A stretch of DNA of 64,000 nt, taken from contig NZ_CP046640.1 of assembly GCF_017751145.1 (NCBI RefSeq), positions 538,137 through 602,136 on the forward strand. Reading direction: 5' to 3'. A program made the translations under genes and the position numbers. How positions within the stretch are numbered: position 1 is the first letter of the stretch; every line of letters starts with the position of its first letter. Below the pieces are notes generated by a model. The model was not told the origin of the DNA and searched no databases. It saw only the letters and a list, made by a program, of their open reading frames with translations. Positions 46,993 to 54,455 of this stretch are shown here, one piece after another. This stretch comes from Iocasia fonsfrigidae (lineage in GTDB: Bacteria > Bacillota > Halanaerobiia > Halanaerobiales > DTU029).

Positions 46993-47748
46993 TTGAAGAC
47001 AAATAATGTACAGTCTGTTATAAAGGCGATGAAAATATTTGAGGAACTGGTTTATTGTGGTGAACCATTACCCCTAACCAGGCTTAGTGAGAAGGTAGGT
47101 TTAAATATCAGTACAGTTCACAGGCTTGTTAATACCCTTTTACACTTAAACTATGTTGAACAGAATAAAGAAGGTTTATATAAACTGGGATTACTAACAT
47201 ATCAAATGGCAGAACTTATAAACAGGGATTTTGATTTGAGGGAGGTAGTAAGACCCTTTCTTGAGGATATTGTTAGACAATTTAATGAAACTTCTAACCT
47301 GGTTGTTTTCGAGAATAATCAGGTTGTTTATCTGGATCAGGTTGAATCTAATAATATGGTCAGGATGTTTGCCAGTGTAGGTAGTAGGGGACCGGCTTAT
47401 TGTACCGGGGCAGGTAAGATGCTTTTGTCATATTTAAATGAACAGGAACTGGCAGAGTATATGCAAGAGACTAATTTCGTTTCACACACTGAAAATACCT
47501 TTGCCAATCCAGGAAAATTAAAGCTTGAACTCCTTAAGATAAAAGAGCAGGGCTATTCTCTGGATCTGGAGGAAAGAGAGATAGGGGTGCGCTGTCTATC
47601 AGTTCCTATAGAAAACAGAGAAGGCCGTGTATTGGGGGCTTTAAGTATATCTGGCCCATCAGCCAGGATGACTATGGAATTTATTATGTTAGAACTGCTC
47701 CCGGTATTACGAAAAAAGACGGAAAAAATCAAAGAAAAGATTAGATGA
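46993..47748 (+). CDS. IclR-family transcriptional regulator
   Basis: A 251-residue regulator: N-terminal winged HTH (AMKIFEELVYCGEPLPLTRLSEKVGLNISTVHRLVNTLLHL) and C-terminal IclR effector domain (VYLDQVESNNMVRMFASVGSRGPAYCTGAGKMLLSYL ... GYSLDLEEREIGVRCLSVPI). A TTG start is used. Target genes are not adjacent; it is monocistronic with a strong terminator, so its ligand cannot be inferred. Confidence 0.92.
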   Translation: MKTNNVQSVIKAMKIFEELVYCGEPLPLTRLSEKVGLNISTVHRLVNTLLHLNYVEQNKEGLYKLGLLTYQMAELINRDFDLREVVRPFLEDIVRQFNETSNLVVFENNQVVYLDQVESNNMVRMFASVGSRGPAYCTGAGKMLLSYLNEQELAEYMQETNFVSHTENTFANPGKLKLELLKIKEQGYSLDLEEREIGVRCLSVPIENREGRVLGALSISGPSARMTMEFIMLELLPVLRKKTEKIKEKIR

Positions 47749-47773
47749 ATTAAAGACAAACAGTTTATCAGCT

Positions 47774-47803
47774 AAAACAGGCAGGAAACTGCCTGTTTTA
47801 TAT
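47774..47803 (+). terminator. Intrinsic terminator after the IclR gene
   Basis: An 11-bp perfect stem AAAACAGGCAG / CTGCCTGTTTT with a GAAA tetraloop. Confidence 0.9.
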
Positions 47804-47872
47804 TTCTGCTCAAGATATAATGCTGCTAAGAAGCTATAAACAAAAGATTAAATGTATATTTTGGGGAAGATT

Positions 47873-47903
47873 AACCCCTGATATTTAATATCAGGGGTTT
47901 TTA
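47873..47903 (+). terminator. Second tandem intrinsic terminator
   Basis: AACCCCTGATATT (47873-47885) pairs with AATATCAGGGGTT (47887-47899), followed by TTTAC. It isolates the agr locus from upstream transcription. A TATAAT at 47816 upstream hints at a short transcript between the two terminators, but no good -35 was seen. Confidence 0.85.
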
Positions 47904-47971
47904 CTATACTTATTATGGTATTTTAAATAAAAATTATGTGTATTATTTTGACTTTTTTTATACACGATTTA

Positions 47972-48055
47972 CCGTTAATAACAAAAAAAGACCCGTTAAG
48001 GATAAAAAACGGCCTAAAATGACAAAAAAAAGACCTTTTGTAAAAAATTGACATA
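47972..48055 (+). promoter_or_regulatory. LytTR/AgrA-type operator array, 21-bp period
   Basis: Four consecutive 21-bp segments start at 47972, 47993, 48014 and 48035. The first two begin CCGTTAA, and the first three end in an A-tract followed by G(A/G)C or GGC (GAC, GGC, GAC). CCGTTAAT/CCGTTAAG matches the LytTR half-site pattern [TA][AC][CA]GTTN[AG][TG] at 21-bp spacing, exactly two helical turns. The fourth segment overlaps the -35 of the adjacent promoter. The likely binder is the LytTR regulator encoded at 50454-51170. Confidence 0.65.
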
Positions 48056-48076
48056 TATAAGGTCATTGTGTAAAAT
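48048..48076 (+). promoter_or_regulatory. Strong promoter reading antisense into agrB
   Basis: TTGACA (48048-48053), 17-bp spacer, TAAAAT (48071-48076). Transcription would start near 48083 and enter agrB from its 3' end on the opposite strand; the next + strand gene is agrD, and the first terminator seen is at 48893-48930. Confidence 0.65.
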
Positions 48077-48088
48077 ATAGATAAATAA

Positions 48089-48700
48089 TCAGTCTTGGTC
48101 TGGTAAATATTTATCTATTACATAAAAAGCAAGCGGGTGTAAGGCTAGTGCCTCTGCTAAAAGTCCTAAACTACCAGCAAATAATAAGTTGTAATAATTA
48201 GCAAAGCTGAACATAATCGCTAGTGAAATTAAAAACCAGCAAATTATTATTAGCAAGGATATTGTTTTTAGTTTTCTCCGCCTTGAAGGGTCTTTGATAG
48301 GTTGAATAGCTGTATCAGCCGGGGCATATTTATTAATTAGGAGTAAACTTAGTATAAAAACAAAGACTAACCAGCTTATTAAGTATTTTGCAGGTATGCT
48401 GACTAAATTTACTAGACAACCTATGCTGATAAATACTAGTAAGGAAAAGATATAACACAATAAATAGCTGGGCATGTGAATACCACCGGCATAGGGTCTT
48501 AAGATTAAAAAGACTACAAGAGCTATCATAACCGGCCAGAACATATTTAAGAAAGATGAGACTAAGATAAAACTGATTATTTCGATCAAGAGGTAAAAAA
48601 TAACCTGACAGCCATAGTCAATGGAAGAGGTCTCTTCCCGAGAAAGGTCTAGTTTTTGATTAAAATAATCAGCAATCTGTTTGGAAATTGTTTTTACCAT
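48089..48700 (-). CDS. agrB: AgrB-family peptide-processing membrane protease
   Basis: AgrB cleaves and exports/cyclises the AgrD precursor. The sequence has multiple hydrophobic helices and the AgrB active-site segment RPYAGGIHMPSYLLCYIFSL, with the catalytic His and Cys separated by seven residues. DPSRRRKLK in the next loop is also typical. ATG at 48700 (MVKTISKQIADYF) with AAAGGAG upstream is preferred over TTG 48709. Length of 203 residues fits. It is divergent from agrD, agrC and agrA, unlike the usual agrBDCA order. Confidence 0.92.
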   Translation of the reverse strand: MVKTISKQIADYFNQKLDLSREETSSIDYGCQVIFYLLIEIISFILVSSFLNMFWPVMIALVVFLILRPYAGGIHMPSYLLCYIFSLLVFISIGCLVNLVSIPAKYLISWLVFVFILSLLLINKYAPADTAIQPIKDPSRRRKLKTISLLIIICWFLISLAIMFSFANYYNLLFAGSLGLLAEALALHPLAFYVIDKYLPDQD

Positions 48701-48777
48701 GATTATCAACTCCTTTATATGCTATATTTCTATATTTTCTATAAAAATCCTTTTTAATAAGGAAGGAGGGAGAATAA

Positions 48778-48876
48778 ATGTTGAATCTGCTTAAAAAAAT
48801 AATTATGGGTGTTAGTAAGTTTAACAGTAATTCTAATTGTGATGGACTTTTTTTTCAACCGAGAAAATCTGAATAA
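48778..48876 (+). CDS. agrD: AgrD cyclic autoinducer peptide precursor
   Basis: A 32-codon gene with a strong GGAAGGAGGG site. The product has an amphipathic leader (MLNLLKKIIMGVSKF), an Asn/Ser spacer, the core CDGLFF and the tail QPRKSE. This matches the AgrD plan: helical N-terminus for membrane binding, a Cys four residues before the end of the ring, and an acidic/Pro C-terminal recruitment tail ((Y/F)QP(K/R)xxE pattern). A thiolactone ring Cys20-Phe24 or Cys20-Phe25 is predicted. It lies between agrB and agrC and is too short for most gene callers. Confidence 0.85.
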   Translation: MLNLLKKIIMGVSKFNSNSNCDGLFFQPRKSE

Positions 48877-48892
48877 AAAGTAGGATAGTAAA

Positions 48893-48930
48893 AAAATCAG
48901 CCCTTTTTATAAAAAGGGCTGATTTTTTTT
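48893..48930 (+). terminator. Intrinsic terminator after agrD
   Basis: A near-perfect stem AAAATCAGCCCTTTTT / AAAAAGGGCTGATTTT followed by a T tract. It separates agrD from agrC, so agrCA probably needs read-through or its own promoter. A TATAAT at 48933 lies just behind it. Confidence 0.9.
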
Positions 48931-49017
48931 GCTATAATAAAAGGGAAAATTAAACTTTTGTAGAATTATTAATATTAGATTACTCGTCTTGTAAAATAAT
49001 ATTTTGGAGGTATTTTT

Positions 49018-50391
49018 ATGGAATTTGTATCCTCTTTGCTTGTTTTTTTGTCCTTAATAGAAAATTTCTTACGGTTATTAATTATTTTCACACTTCTTAA
49101 TCTATCAATTAAGGATATTAAATTTGTTTTGTCTTTTGTTATAGTTACATTTATAATACTGTTTTTCAGGGGTTTTGCTGTTACTCCCCTTTCTTTATTT
49201 TTCTTAAGTTTTTTTGTATATGTAGGAATATTGATAAAAGCATATAAGAAAAAGGTAATTATTAGTGCTATTACAACTGGTTTGGTCTTAATGTTTTATA
49301 CTTTATTGGAAAGCACCTTAGTTCCTTTACAATTATTACTTTATAATGTAGATTTAGCTGTTGTAATTAAATCCACCCTGTTACGTATATTGTTTTTTTT
49401 ACCACAGGTTTTAGCAATGTTAATTACTTTTTTTATTATAAAAAAATATGGTATTAGCTTTGAAAATTACTATAACATAATTGATGACGAAGAAATAGCA
49501 GTTATGAGTGATGAAGAGGTAGATTTAACCCAGGAGAAAAGGGTTTCCTCTACGATATTTCTAGCCTCTGTTTTCCTGATTATTCAGGGTTTATTTATAG
49601 TTACTTCCAACTGGAGTGAGAGGTTATTTGCTTTTTTTACGGGAAATTCCTTTTTTACTTCATCCCTTTTTATAAATATAATGGTTATTTTTCTTACCCT
49701 GGTTTTACTCTATCTATTACGGTATCTGGTTCAGACCCTGGTAATTCAGCGGAATGAGATCATTAAAAGGGTGCAGGAAAAGAATGCCCAGCGTTTAAGT
49801 TGGGAGCTTAGAATGCAGTATCATGATTATAACCACCACCTGGGAATGATTAATATGATGTTAGCCATGAACCAGGTCGATCAGGCTAAAAGGTACCTGA
49901 AGGGTGTTGTAGACGAGTTGGAGAGTGTAGAAGAGATTGTCAGGAGTGGTAATGAGGCCTTGAATGCCCTGCTTTATAGTAAAATAGCCAGGGGAAATAA
50001 AAGAGAGGTTCCTGTTGAGATTTTACTGGAGAATCCGGTTTGTCCGATGAAGGTGACTGATTGGGACCTGAACAGGATCATAGGTAATCTGCTGGATAAT
50101 GCCATTGAGGCTTTAGAAGATATAGCTAATGATAAAAGTGTTAAACTTACTATCAAGGGAGGTAGTGATTATAATCTCTTTAATGTAAAAACTTTTGGCA
50201 TAGTTATAGATGATGAAAAAGAAGCCCGTATCTTTGAAAGGGGATTTACCAGCAAAGGGGAAGAAGGGCATGGTCTGGGGCTGGCTATCTGTAAACAGCT
50301 TGTTGACCGTTATGATGGTAAAATATATATAAACAAGGATGAGGATAAAAACTATACCGCTTTCGTTGTTCTACTGCCAGCACTGGGATAG
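49018..50391 (+). CDS. agrC: AgrC-type sensor histidine kinase (HPK10 family)
   Basis: A membrane sensor for the peptide signal. The N-terminal half has about six helices (residues 1-240). The cytoplasmic kinase has the H-box MQYHDYNHHLGMINMML and HATPase motifs NRIIGNLLDNAIEAL, GFTSKGEEGHGLGLAICKQLV. This atypical HPK10 pattern is that of AgrC/ComD sensors. ATG 49018 with GGAGG upstream. It precedes the LytTR response regulator, its presumed partner. Confidence 0.92.
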   Translation: MEFVSSLLVFLSLIENFLRLLIIFTLLNLSIKDIKFVLSFVIVTFIILFFRGFAVTPLSLFFLSFFVYVGILIKAYKKKVIISAITTGLVLMFYTLLESTLVPLQLLLYNVDLAVVIKSTLLRILFFLPQVLAMLITFFIIKKYGISFENYYNIIDDEEIAVMSDEEVDLTQEKRVSSTIFLASVFLIIQGLFIVTSNWSERLFAFFTGNSFFTSSLFINIMVIFLTLVLLYLLRYLVQTLVIQRNEIIKRVQEKNAQRLSWELRMQYHDYNHHLGMINMMLAMNQVDQAKRYLKGVVDELESVEEIVRSGNEALNALLYSKIARGNKREVPVEILLENPVCPMKVTDWDLNRIIGNLLDNAIEALEDIANDKSVKLTIKGGSDYNLFNVKTFGIVIDDEKEARIFERGFTSKGEEGHGLGLAICKQLVDRYDGKIYINKDEDKNYTAFVVLLPALG

Positions 50392-50453
50392 AGAATAAAT
50401 AATAATAATACATACTTAAGGTCTTTCCATTAAGCTTATGGGGGGAGATAACG

Positions 50454-51170
50454 ATGCCTAGATTAATTATTTGCGATGATGACCCGATGATGCTGGAGCT
50501 GCTGGAGGAATTCTGTAAGGAACTGGGAATGGTAGATGTTGTTGGAGTAGCAGGGAATGGTATTGAAGTCCTTAAGCTGGCTAAAAAGAAAAGACCGGAT
50601 ATCCTACTGCTGGATATTGATTTGCCAGATATTAATGGAATAGAGGTTGCCAGAATCTTAACAGGAATTGATGATTTTTTAAAGATTATTTTTATAAGCT
50701 GTCATGATGATTATTATGCAGAAGCCTTCAGGTTATATGCCTATGATTATATTAGTAAAGCAAGTATTACTGAGAGGCTCCCTAAAACCTTTAAAAAGAT
50801 TATAGACGATTATTTCAGGGTGAATTATCTGCAAAATGAATGTAAAATATCTATTAGTGCTAAAGGGAAAGACTTTCTTCTTGATGTAGACGAACTTATT
50901 TATTTGCAGAGTCTGGAAAGAAAACTTAAGATAGTAAGTGAGATACACAGTCTTATAATTTATGGGACATTACAGGAATGGGCAAATTGTCTGCCTGTTA
51001 ATTTTTTTCAATGCCACCGTTCATATATTATAAACCTGCAGAAGATTGCCGTATTTAATCGTAAGGAACATAATATGCTGGTAATGAGTAATGGGGATAA
51101 AATACCGGTAAGTCGGAGGAGGTCTTCCCGCTTAAAAGGAGAGATTAATAATATAGTTTTAAATGCCTGA
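50454..51170 (+). CDS. agrA: AgrA-type LytTR response regulator
   Basis: A receiver domain (LIICDDDPMMLELLEEF, phospho-acceptor Asp in PDILLLDIDLPDINGIE, conserved Thr/Ser-Lys region YDYISKA) joined to a C-terminal LytTR DNA-binding domain (FLLDVDELIYLQSLERKLKIV ... FFQCHRSYIINLQKI). Length of 238 residues matches AgrA. LytTR proteins bind direct repeats 21 bp apart, as seen at 47972-48055. GGGGGGAG precedes ATG 50454. Confidence 0.93.
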   Translation: MPRLIICDDDPMMLELLEEFCKELGMVDVVGVAGNGIEVLKLAKKKRPDILLLDIDLPDINGIEVARILTGIDDFLKIIFISCHDDYYAEAFRLYAYDYISKASITERLPKTFKKIIDDYFRVNYLQNECKISISAKGKDFLLDVDELIYLQSLERKLKIVSEIHSLIIYGTLQEWANCLPVNFFQCHRSYIINLQKIAVFNRKEHNMLVMSNGDKIPVSRRRSSRLKGEINNIVLNA

Positions 51171-51185
51171 GACCTGGATAATAAA

Positions 51186-51220
51186 AAAAAGCAGAGGAAG
51201 TAAATTCCCTCTGCTTTTTT
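51186..51220. terminator. Bidirectional terminator between agrA and glnB
   Basis: GCAGAGG (51191-51197) pairs with CCTCTGC (51208-51214), flanked by an A tract on the left and a T tract on the right. It can end both agrA (+) and glnB (-). Confidence 0.88.
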
Positions 51221-51225
51221 TAAAT

Positions 51226-51564
51226 TTATAAGGCTTTTTCACCTTTCTCGCCGGTTCTAATTCGTACAGCGTCTTCAATTGCTGTAATAAAGATTTTTCC
51301 ATCACCGACACTACCGGTTTTGGCGGTTTCTACAATGGTTTTAACTACTTTGTCAACCAGGTCATCATTAATAACCAGTTCTACACGAATCTTCTCTCGC
51401 AGTCTAATACGGTAAGTGACACCACGGTACATCTCTTCATGACCTTTTTGGCTCCCATAACCCCTTACCTCAAAGATATTCATACCACTAATACCTATGT
51501 CTTCTAACCTGTCAATTAAAATATCAAGTTTTGCTGGACGTATAATAGCTTCAATCTTCTTCAT
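51226..51564 (-). CDS. glnB: Nitrogen regulatory protein P-II (GlnB/GlnK type)
   Basis: A trimeric signal protein for 2-oxoglutarate/ATP/ADP. The 112 residues contain the start MKKIEAIIRPAKLDILIDRLEDIG, the T-loop GYGSQKGHEEMYRGVTYRIRL with the Tyr-51 equivalent in RGVTY, and the C-terminal TGSVGDGKIFI (B-loop). It overlaps the amt stop by 1 bp (TAATG). Pairing with amt suggests a GlnK-like role in gating AmtB. Confidence 0.95.
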   Translation of the reverse strand: MKKIEAIIRPAKLDILIDRLEDIGISGMNIFEVRGYGSQKGHEEMYRGVTYRIRLREKIRVELVINDDLVDKVVKTIVETAKTGSVGDGKIFITAIEDAVRIRTGEKGEKAL

Positions 51565-52877
51565 TATGCATCCCCCTTACTACTTGTTAATAAGAAATCT
51601 GGATAAGACACAGCACCATGTTCAGAGTAATCTAAGCCTGATAATTCATCCTCTTCAGGAACACGCAGTCCGATAACAGCATCAATAGCCTTAAATAATA
51701 CATAGGCCAGGCAGAAGGCCCAGATGAAAACAGAGACTACACCTTTAAGCTGTGTGGCAAGTAATGATAGCCCACCACCATAGAACAGGCCGCCATCCAG
51801 GGCAAAGAAACCAACAGCTGCTGTACCAAAGGCTCCGCAGACCCCGTGTACGGCAATCGCCCCGACGGGGTCATCGACATGAATCTTATCGAAGAACTCT
51901 ACCGCAAAGACAACAATAATACCGGCAAGGGCACCAATTAAGATTGCCCCTATATTGGCTACACTGGCACAGCCAGCTGTAATACCAACCAGTCCTGCTA
52001 GGGCTCCATTAAGAGTCATACTGACATCTGCTTTACCATACTTAATCCAGCTGACTACCATAGACAGGGTCGCTCCCGCAGCGGCAGCCAGGTTGGTTGT
52101 AACTGCTATTGAACCTATACTCAGGTCAGTTCCGGCAACTGTACTACCAGGGTTGAAACCAAACCAGCCAAACCAGAGGATGAAGACACCCAGGGCGGCC
52201 ATTAAAAGGTTATGACCTGGTAAGGCATTGGCCGAACCATCTTGATTGTATTTACCAATTCTGGGACCGAGGACTATAGCACCGGCTAGAGCAGCCCAAC
52301 CGCCGACAGAGTGAACTACAGTAGAACCGGCAAAATCAACCATATTTGATAACCAGCCACCACCCCAGATCCAGTGTCCGACTACTGGATAGATAAAACC
52401 ACTAATTACTATACTGTAAATAAGATAACCACTAAAATTAGTCCTTTCAGCCATCGCCCCGGAAACGATTGTTGCTGCAGTAGCTGCGAAAACTGCCTGA
52501 AAAATCCAGAAGGCCATTAAAGGTATTTCTAATCCCAGATTGGCAAATGAATCTGTTAGGAAGAAACCCTTACTACCAATAAATGCATTACCGGCACCAA
52601 ACATGAAGGCAAAACCAACAGCCCAGTAGATAAGGGACCCTGCTGAAAAATCCATCAGGTTTTTCATGATAATGTTCCCTGTGTTTTTGGCTCTGGTAAA
52701 ACCTGCTTCAACTAGAGCAAAACCAGCCTGCATGAAAAATACTAAGAAAGCTGCTAATAAAGTCCAGATTGTATCGATTGCAATTTGATTACTTTTAGCA
52801 GTAGGTTCTGCTGCCATAACATTTAGACTAAATACCAACAAAAACAATAATACGAATAATAATGTTTTTCTCCTCAA
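51564..52877 (-). CDS. amt: Ammonium transporter Amt
   Basis: An 11-helix ammonium channel preceded by a cleavable signal sequence (about 1-22, ending VMAA). Conserved segments are LVEAGFTRAKNTGNIIMKNLMDF, STVVHSVGGWAALAGAIVLGPR (first pore His) and VGAIAVHGVCGAFGTAAVG (second pore His). The TTG start at 52877 follows AGGAGGAG. At 437 residues it is complete. The C-terminus (IGLRVPEEDELSGLDYSEHG) is the usual GlnK-contact tail. Confidence 0.96.
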   Translation of the reverse strand: MRRKTLLFVLLFLLVFSLNVMAAEPTAKSNQIAIDTIWTLLAAFLVFFMQAGFALVEAGFTRAKNTGNIIMKNLMDFSAGSLIYWAVGFAFMFGAGNAFIGSKGFFLTDSFANLGLEIPLMAFWIFQAVFAATAATIVSGAMAERTNFSGYLIYSIVISGFIYPVVGHWIWGGGWLSNMVDFAGSTVVHSVGGWAALAGAIVLGPRIGKYNQDGSANALPGHNLLMAALGVFILWFGWFGFNPGSTVAGTDLSIGSIAVTTNLAAAAGATLSMVVSWIKYGKADVSMTLNGALAGLVGITAGCASVANIGAILIGALAGIIVVFAVEFFDKIHVDDPVGAIAVHGVCGAFGTAAVGFFALDGGLFYGGGLSLLATQLKGVVSVFIWAFCLAYVLFKAIDAVIGLRVPEEDELSGLDYSEHGAVSYPDFLLTSSKGDA

Positions 52878-52916
52878 TAGACTCTCCTCCTAAAAAATGA
52901 TGTAATGTTTATGTAA

Positions 52917-52945
52917 ATTATATGTTATAAAATAGGATTAGTCAA
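52917..52945 (-). promoter_or_regulatory. Promoter of amt-glnB
   Basis: Read on the - strand: TTGACT (52940-52945), 17-bp spacer, TATAAT (52917-52922). A near-consensus sigma-A promoter about 30 bp before the amt ribosome site. No sigma-54 motif was seen. Confidence 0.75.
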
Positions 52946-53178
52946 TAGTAATATAAAAAAATATAACATGATAATACCGCAAAATACAGAAATTCTGATA
53001 TATTTGTATACTTGGTATAAAAATGGAATATATGATCATTTAACTTTAGTGATCTTAATAAAATAATTTAATGACAAAATCAATTTCTTTTGAATAAGAT
53101 AGCAATTAGCGGGGGAGGGGAACAAATTTCTTGTATTATTATGTTAATTACGGGTTTAGCTAAGGAGGATATTAATTA
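52946..53178. other. Intergenic stretch between amt and NlpC/P60 gene
   Basis: AT-rich DNA with no ORF, no recognised RNA and no repeat. The ribosome site AAGGAGG at about 53161-53167 belongs to the downstream NlpC/P60 gene. No convincing promoter for that gene was found. Confidence 0.5.
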
Positions 53179-53598
53179 ATGGAGAAAAAGATAAGTATGG
53201 TTGTAGATGAACTGCTTGGTATACCATATCTCCATAATGGTAGGTCTGATCAGGGTCTGGACTGCTGGGGGTTAATTTATTTATTTTTTAAGAAACTTGG
53301 GTATACATTACCGGTTAATGATGGTGGAATAATACCAGATAACTGGTATAAAGTGGACCCAGAGCGTTATATCAAGGGACTCAGGTCGCTGGGAGATGAA
53401 CTTGGTTATTATGAAAACCTGCAGGTGCTTGATATTCCCTATTTCCGTTTATATAGACAGGTGGTTACCCATACAGCTGTAATGATCAGTGAAGATGAAT
53501 TTCTTCATGTACTGATTGATAAAGAGGTACAGATAGATACTATGAAAAAAAGGTACTGGAGGAGAAAATATGCCGGGGCAATCAGACTGGATATATAG
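53179..53598 (+). CDS. NlpC/P60-family peptidase
   Basis: A 139-residue NlpC/P60 domain, probably cytoplasmic (no signal peptide). The catalytic Cys is in GLDCWGLIYLFFKKLGYTLP and the His in VVTHTAVMISEDEFLHVL. The size and lack of a signal peptide resemble phage tail-tip peptidases (lambda K type). It sits beside the gpD/VgrG-like island, so a role in tail/injection-device maturation is plausible but inferred. Confidence 0.82.
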   Translation: MEKKISMVVDELLGIPYLHNGRSDQGLDCWGLIYLFFKKLGYTLPVNDGGIIPDNWYKVDPERYIKGLRSLGDELGYYENLQVLDIPYFRLYRQVVTHTAVMISEDEFLHVLIDKEVQIDTMKKRYWRRKYAGAIRLDI

Positions 53599-53614
53599 GG
53601 GGGATTGATGGCTG

Positions 53615-53638
53615 CCCGCTTTAATTAGCGGGTTTTTT
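53615..53638 (+). terminator. Intrinsic terminator after NlpC/P60 gene
   Basis: CCCGCT (53615-53620) pairs with AGCGGG (53627-53632), then TTTTTT. Confidence 0.9.
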
Positions 53639-53663
53639 CTATGCTTTTTTACTTACTTATGAC

Positions 53664-53730
53664 AGGTAAATATATGTGTTTTGCAGAATGCAGGGAAGAA
53701 AAAAAATTACAGATAATAAATATATAAATG
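53664..53730 (+). repeat. Leader repeat L1
   Basis: Shares GGTAAATATAT, then GCAGGGAAGAAAAAAAATTACAG and an AATAAATATATAAATGG ending with copies L2 (54021-54103) and, more loosely, L3 (56369-56435). It probably marks the left side of a lost cassette. Confidence 0.6.
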
Positions 53731-53781
53731 GAAATAAATTGTAAAATATTTTAATAAAGTCAGATAATAGAAATCTTGAAG

Positions 53782-53927
53782 CTATTTGTTATATCAGTTA
53801 ATGATGACTTAGAAGTGATACATTGTAATAATTATTTAACGTTCAATGGTGCCTTTGTTTAAAACGAAAGTGGGGTCTGGTGTTACCTTAACTTCACTTA
53901 TAAATAATTATTACAATCTATCAATAA
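53782..53927 (+). repeat. Tail-hairpin repeat H1 (remnant)
   Basis: Left part is in frame for a 26-residue tail (ending NNYLTFNGAFV, stop at 53860-53862) like the end of the truncated gene at 55547-56152. The 106-bp hairpin 53817-53922 has 22-bp arms (53817-53838, 53901-53922) with one mismatch. No gene lies upstream of it now, so it is a remnant. Confidence 0.7.
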
Positions 53928-54020
53928 TATTAATTTGGCGGTAATTTGTAAGATTCTGATATTGTTATAAGGGATATAGTTATATTATGACTCAAACTAC
54001 AGTTAAGAAAATAAACATCA

Positions 54021-54103
54021 ATAGGTAAATATATCTATTTTATAGAAAAATATTAATAATGGCAGGGAAGAAAAAAATTACAGAGAATAAATATATAAAT
54101 GCA
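54021..54103 (+). repeat. Leader repeat L2
   Basis: GGTAAATATATCTATTTTAT followed by AATATTAATAATGGCAGGG and AAAAAAATTACAGAGAATAAA. Also preceded by ACATCAATA as in L3. Offset from L1 is about 357-373 bp. Confidence 0.65.
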
Positions 54104-54156
54104 AATATATGGAATAAAACAATCTATAACGTCAGATAGCAGATATCTAAAGCCTA

Positions 54157-54299
54157 TCTATTATACTGTCCAATGATGATTTGAAAGTGATAGATTGTAA
54201 TAATTATTTAACACTCAATGGTGCCTTTGCTTAAAATGAGAGTGGGGCCTGGTGTTACCTTAACTTCGTTTATAAATAATTATTAGAATCTATCAATAT
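54157..54299 (+). repeat. Tail-hairpin repeat H2 (remnant)
   Basis: Same 106-bp hairpin (54189-54294; arms 54189-54210, 54273-54294) and the same in-frame tail ending NNYLTLNGAFA, stop 54232-54234. The offset from H1 is 372 bp. The rest of the gap to 54455 shows nothing else I can identify. Confidence 0.7.
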
Positions 54300-54455
54300 G
54301 ATGACTTTTTTAGTTAAGTCCATTTGAAAGATATTAATGACTATGGATTAAAGTTTAAGTAAACTTAGTTACTTACTAACAATTGAATGTACTTATTTTA
54401 TTAAAACTTTAAATGACATAAGAAATAAAATAAAAGAAGATAGGGAGGTAAAAGA

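Noticed and set aside
47816-47821. TATAAT between the two terminators as a promoter for a small RNA
   Set aside because: No matching -35 at the right distance.
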